A DNA stretch of 64,000 nt from S5-A14a sp022766365 (GTDB lineage: Bacteria > Bacillota > Clostridia > Peptostreptococcales > Anaerovoracaceae). Shown piece by piece: positions 61,705-64,000 of this stretch (the first letter of the stretch is position 1; each line of letters opens with the position of its first letter). The stretch lies in NCBI GenBank assembly GCA_050313295.1, contig JBNPLD010000003.1; one strand, given 5' to 3'. The notes under the pieces are model-generated. The model ran no database searches. It saw only the letters and a program-made list of their open reading frames with translations, and had not been told where the DNA came from. A program made the position numbers and the translations under genes.

Positions 61705-62700
61705 CTATGCTATAGTTGCCACGATAACAGCCTTGATTGTATGCATTCTGTTCTCAGCTTCATCAAACACCTTAGAGAACTTGGATCTGAACACCTCATC
61801 AGTAACCTCTCTGATATCATATCCTTCATCTTTCTGACCCTTAGCCATAGTAGTCTCAAAATCATGGAAAGATGGCAGACAATGCAAGAAGATAACATCA
61901 TCATTCTCTGTTGCCTTCATAAGATCCATATCAACTCTGAATGGAGTCAGAAGCTTAACTCTCTCAGGAATCTGAGCCTCTTCTCCCATGGATGCCCAAA
62001 TATCAGTATAGATTACATCTGCACCCTTAAGAACTGCCTTGTCACTGCTAACTTCGATCTTTGCTCCTGTTTCCTTGGCAACTTCTCTGGCTCTATCGAT
62101 TACGCTATGATCAACTTCATCACAAAGTTCCTGTGGACCATAAGCTACGAAGTGCATACCCATTTTAGCACATCCGTACATCCAAGCGTATGCCATGTTG
62201 TTTCTAACATCTCCGACGAAAACAACCTTAACCTTATTGAGAGGCTTAGCAACGTGCTCTTCAATTGTGAGCATATCAGCAAGAATCTGAGTTGGATGGT
62301 CAACATCAGTCAGACCGTTCCATACAGGAACACCTGCATGCTGAGCAAGCTCTTCAACTACTGACTGCTTATATCCCCTGTACTCGATACCGTCATAAAA
62401 TCTGCCAAGAACCTTAGCTGTATCTTCCAAAGATTCCTTCTTGCCCATCTGGGAGCTGCCTGAATCGAGGAAAGTAACTCCTGCGCCCTCGTCCATGGCT
62501 GCAACTTCAAAAGCACATCTTGTTCTTGTGGAAGTCTTCTCAAACAGTAGAACGATGTTCTTACCCTTAAGAAGATGATTAACAATACCGGCTCTCTTCT
62601 TAGCCTTTAAATCATGGGCTAAGTCAAGCATATATCTGATCTCTTCAGGAGTGAAGTCCATCAGCGTTAAAAAATGTCTTCCTTTTAGATTAACTGCCAT
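61705..62700 (-). CDS. arcB: Ornithine carbamoyltransferase (catabolic context)
   Basis: A 331-residue enzyme; in the deiminase pathway it splits citrulline with phosphate to ornithine and carbamoyl phosphate. Motifs: FEKTSTRTRCAFE (carbamoyl-phosphate binding), WNGLTDVDHPTQ and FLHCLPSFHD with the catalytic Cys. Placement with arcA and arcC supports the catabolic role, although sequence alone does not separate it from argF. The ATG at 62698-62700 has AAGGAG seven bases away. First gene of arcB-arcA-arcC; no arginine/ornithine antiporter (arcD) is in the window. Confidence 0.95.
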   Translation of the reverse strand: MAVNLKGRHFLTLMDFTPEEIRYMLDLAHDLKAKKRAGIVNHLLKGKNIVLLFEKTSTRTRCAFEVAAMDEGAGVTFLDSGSSQMGKKESLEDTAKVLGRFYDGIEYRGYKQSVVEELAQHAGVPVWNGLTDVDHPTQILADMLTIEEHVAKPLNKVKVVFVGDVRNNMAYAWMYGCAKMGMHFVAYGPQELCDEVDHSVIDRAREVAKETGAKIEVSSDKAVLKGADVIYTDIWASMGEEAQIPERVKLLTPFRVDMDLMKATENDDVIFLHCLPSFHDFETTMAKGQKDEGYDIREVTDEVFRSKFSKVFDEAENRMHTIKAVIVATIA

Positions 62701-62806
62701 TAGTTTTCTCCTTTTCTTTAACAAAATAGTTTTTGCTTTAGCTTTTATTTTTGTTTATAAAGATTTTCTCTACTTTAAGTATAAAGCAGTATAGGCAAAA
62801 TAAAAA

Positions 62807-62839
62807 GTACCAGTATTCCATATAAAAAGAGTACCAGTA
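62807..62839. promoter_or_regulatory. Direct repeats upstream of arcB, candidate regulator sites
   Basis: GTACCAGTA occurs at 62807-62815 and 62831-62839, each preceded by a run of A (AAAAA), with 24 bases between repeat starts. MocR-type regulators bind pairs of direct repeats, and a MocR-like gene lies next to this site. A possible -10 TATACT for arcB lies just downstream (about 62788-62793) with no good -35, as in activated promoters. Confidence 0.45.
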
Positions 62840-62916
62840 CCTGCTCGAGGCTAAATATACAGTGTATTCGGTTGCCATTACACACATCTAACAAAAGCAT
62901 TAAATTTTATGCATAG

Positions 62917-64000
62917 TTATCTGGATAATTCTGCTATTTCTTTTATCAAACTTGAGAATATTTTCATGCCTTCTACAATCATCTGCTTTTTTTCATTAGA
63001 AAAATTTATCCTTATCTTATCTTTTCCACCCTTTTTGTCAGGATAAAAGACGGTTCCTGCAATGAATGATACCCCTCTTCTCTCGGCTTCGGCAACAATC
63101 TCCCTGCTATCCATGCCCGGTGGAAGTGTGCACCAGATGTAAACTCCTCCCCTTGGCTTTATATAATCAAGGCCATACTTTGCCAAACGATCCAGATAAG
63201 GGCAAGCTGCTCTAAAGTTCTCTCTGTTTCTCCTTCGTATTTCTCCTGTCTTTCTTATATAACTGCCGTCAGAAAGGCACCTTGCTATCAGCTTTTGTGC
63301 TACCCATTCCAAAGACATGAGTCTCACAGAAACAAGATACCTGAGACTCTTTGCAAGTTCCTCCGGAGCTACAATAAAAGCTATGGAAAGTCCCGGAATG
63401 AAACTTAATGCGAAGGAATATATGTATACCACGTTATTCCCCCTATCCATAGATTTCAGAGTCGGCTCAGGGTCCCCGAAAAAATTGAGTTCAGATCCGC
63501 TGTCGTCTTCTATTATAGGCAATCTGTATTTGTAAGATATATCCAGAAGCTTTCGTTTTCTCTCTATGGACAGACACACACCTGTGGGATCATGATAGCT
63601 GGAATTTATGTAGATATATTTGGGGTTATGCTTTTCAATCAAGGGTTCCAGATTATCACATTTTATTCCTTCTTCGTCCACAGGAACGGTAATAGCTTCA
63701 CAGTCATTTAAACTGATCAATCGGTAAACGTCAGGTGATACGGGCTCTTCTATTATTATTTTGTCTCCCGGCTTTAAAGTTGCTGTCATGATAAAGTCAA
63801 AAGCCTGATTTGTCTCGCTCATCACCTGTATCTGACTCATCTTTGCTCTTATCCCCTTGCCTCTCAGATAATTTATAATCTGTCTTCGACACTCTTCATC
63901 TCCCTGATAAGGAGTAATATAGGATTCCTTCCTGCCGTTCTCTTTTAAAATATAGGCTATGTCTCCGGCAATTTCCTCTTCGTCATATATAATGGGAGGA
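62917..64000 (-). CDS. MocR-like aminotransferase-fold protein without the PLP lysine, incomplete
   Basis: The frame is open to the right edge, so the N terminus (in MocR proteins a GntR-type DNA-binding domain) is outside the window. What is seen is the fold type I aminotransferase domain: YITPYQGDEECRRQIINYL, VMSETNQAFDFI, LKPGDKIIIEEP, DPTGVCLSIERKRKLL, IIEDDSGSELNFFGDPEP. In active members the segment before the PGL motif reads SFSK and its lysine holds the cofactor. Here it is SFALSFIPGL, so Lys is replaced by Leu, and the following Arg of PGLR by Ser. It directly precedes the arc genes on the same strand. Confidence 0.75.
   Translation of the reverse strand, partial: PPIIYDEEEIAGDIAYILKENGRKESYITPYQGDEECRRQIINYLRGKGIRAKMSQIQVMSETNQAFDFIMTATLKPGDKIIIEEPVSPDVYRLISLNDCEAITVPVDEEGIKCDNLEPLIEKHNPKYIYINSSYHDPTGVCLSIERKRKLLDISYKYRLPIIEDDSGSELNFFGDPEPTLKSMDRGNNVVYIYSFALSFIPGLSIAFIVAPEELAKSLRYLVSVRLMSLEWVAQKLIARCLSDGSYIRKTGEIRRRNRENFRAACPYLDRLAKYGLDYIKPRGGVYIWCTLPPGMDSREIVAEAERRGVSFIAGTVFYPDKKGGKDKIRINFSNEKKQMIVEGMKIFSSLIKEIAELSR

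Noticed and set aside
1..64000. CRISPR arrays, prophage, integrons, rRNA or tRNA genes
   Set aside because: I saw no regularly spaced repeats, phage structural genes or tRNA cloverleaf sequences in any intergenic gap; a tRNAscan and CRISPR finder run would settle it.

Overview
The window looks like chromosomal housekeeping DNA from a low-GC, anaerobic member of the Clostridia. The signs are strong AGGAGG ribosome-binding sites, frequent TTG starts, AmaP/Asp23 envelope genes, oxygen-sensitive pyruvate formate-lyase, arginine deiminase fermentation and clostridial MutS2/ZapA/AddA gene sets. A member of the Peptostreptococcales/Anaerovoracaceae-like group is my best guess, but it is inference from gene content. 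No phage, CRISPR array, rRNA, tRNA or resistance island is visible.

Layout, left to right (almost everything is on the minus strand, so read each block from right to left). 1-3.1 kb: start of coaBC, an EamA transporter, and the translation operon infC-rpmI-rplT. infC begins with ATT and sits behind a leader with its own attenuator and a consensus promoter. 3.1-4.1 kb: a decayed ISLre2-type insertion sequence. 4.2-6.0 kb (plus strand): amaP, a DUF2273 gene and asp23, followed by a terminator, an unexplained structured intergenic stretch and a bidirectional terminator. 6.0-18 kb: rpoZ, gmk, a TPR protein, a radical SAM protein, argS, mutS2, zapA, pheT, pheS and a SpoU-type rRNA methyltransferase. 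18-30.4 kb: the division and cell wall (dcw) cluster mraZ-rsmH-ftsL-pbp-murF-mraY-murD-ftsW-murG-ftsQ-ftsZ. MraZ-box repeats lie inside its promoter, and murE, murC, ftsA and the sporulation genes often found next to ftsZ are absent. 30.5-36.4 kb: a membrane-anchored 5'-nucleotidase and a divergent ABC exporter. 36.6-46.7 kb: an AI-2E family membrane protein, a copper ATPase with a second metal-binding domain at its C terminus that can also be read as a nested CopZ gene, ferritin, MscL, a ureohydrolase that has lost metal ligands, and addA. 46.8-55 kb: gpmI, an orphan DUF6382-like protein, pflA, pflB and a U32 peptidase-family protein. 55.4-64 kb: an AGCS symporter with a GlnK/GlnL-like two-component system, the arginine deiminase genes arcB-arcA-arcC, and a MocR-like protein that lacks the PLP lysine and runs off the window end.

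How the genes work together: the centre builds peptidoglycan and the division ring. The right end makes ATP from glycolysis (gpmI, pflB) and from arginine (ADI pathway), with amino-acid uptake and sensing next to it. I found no clearly new multi-gene system. The most interesting leads are the nested CopZ, the two enzyme-fold proteins with missing active-site residues (ureohydrolase and MocR-like), the direct repeats before arcB, and the unexplained RNA-like region after asp23.
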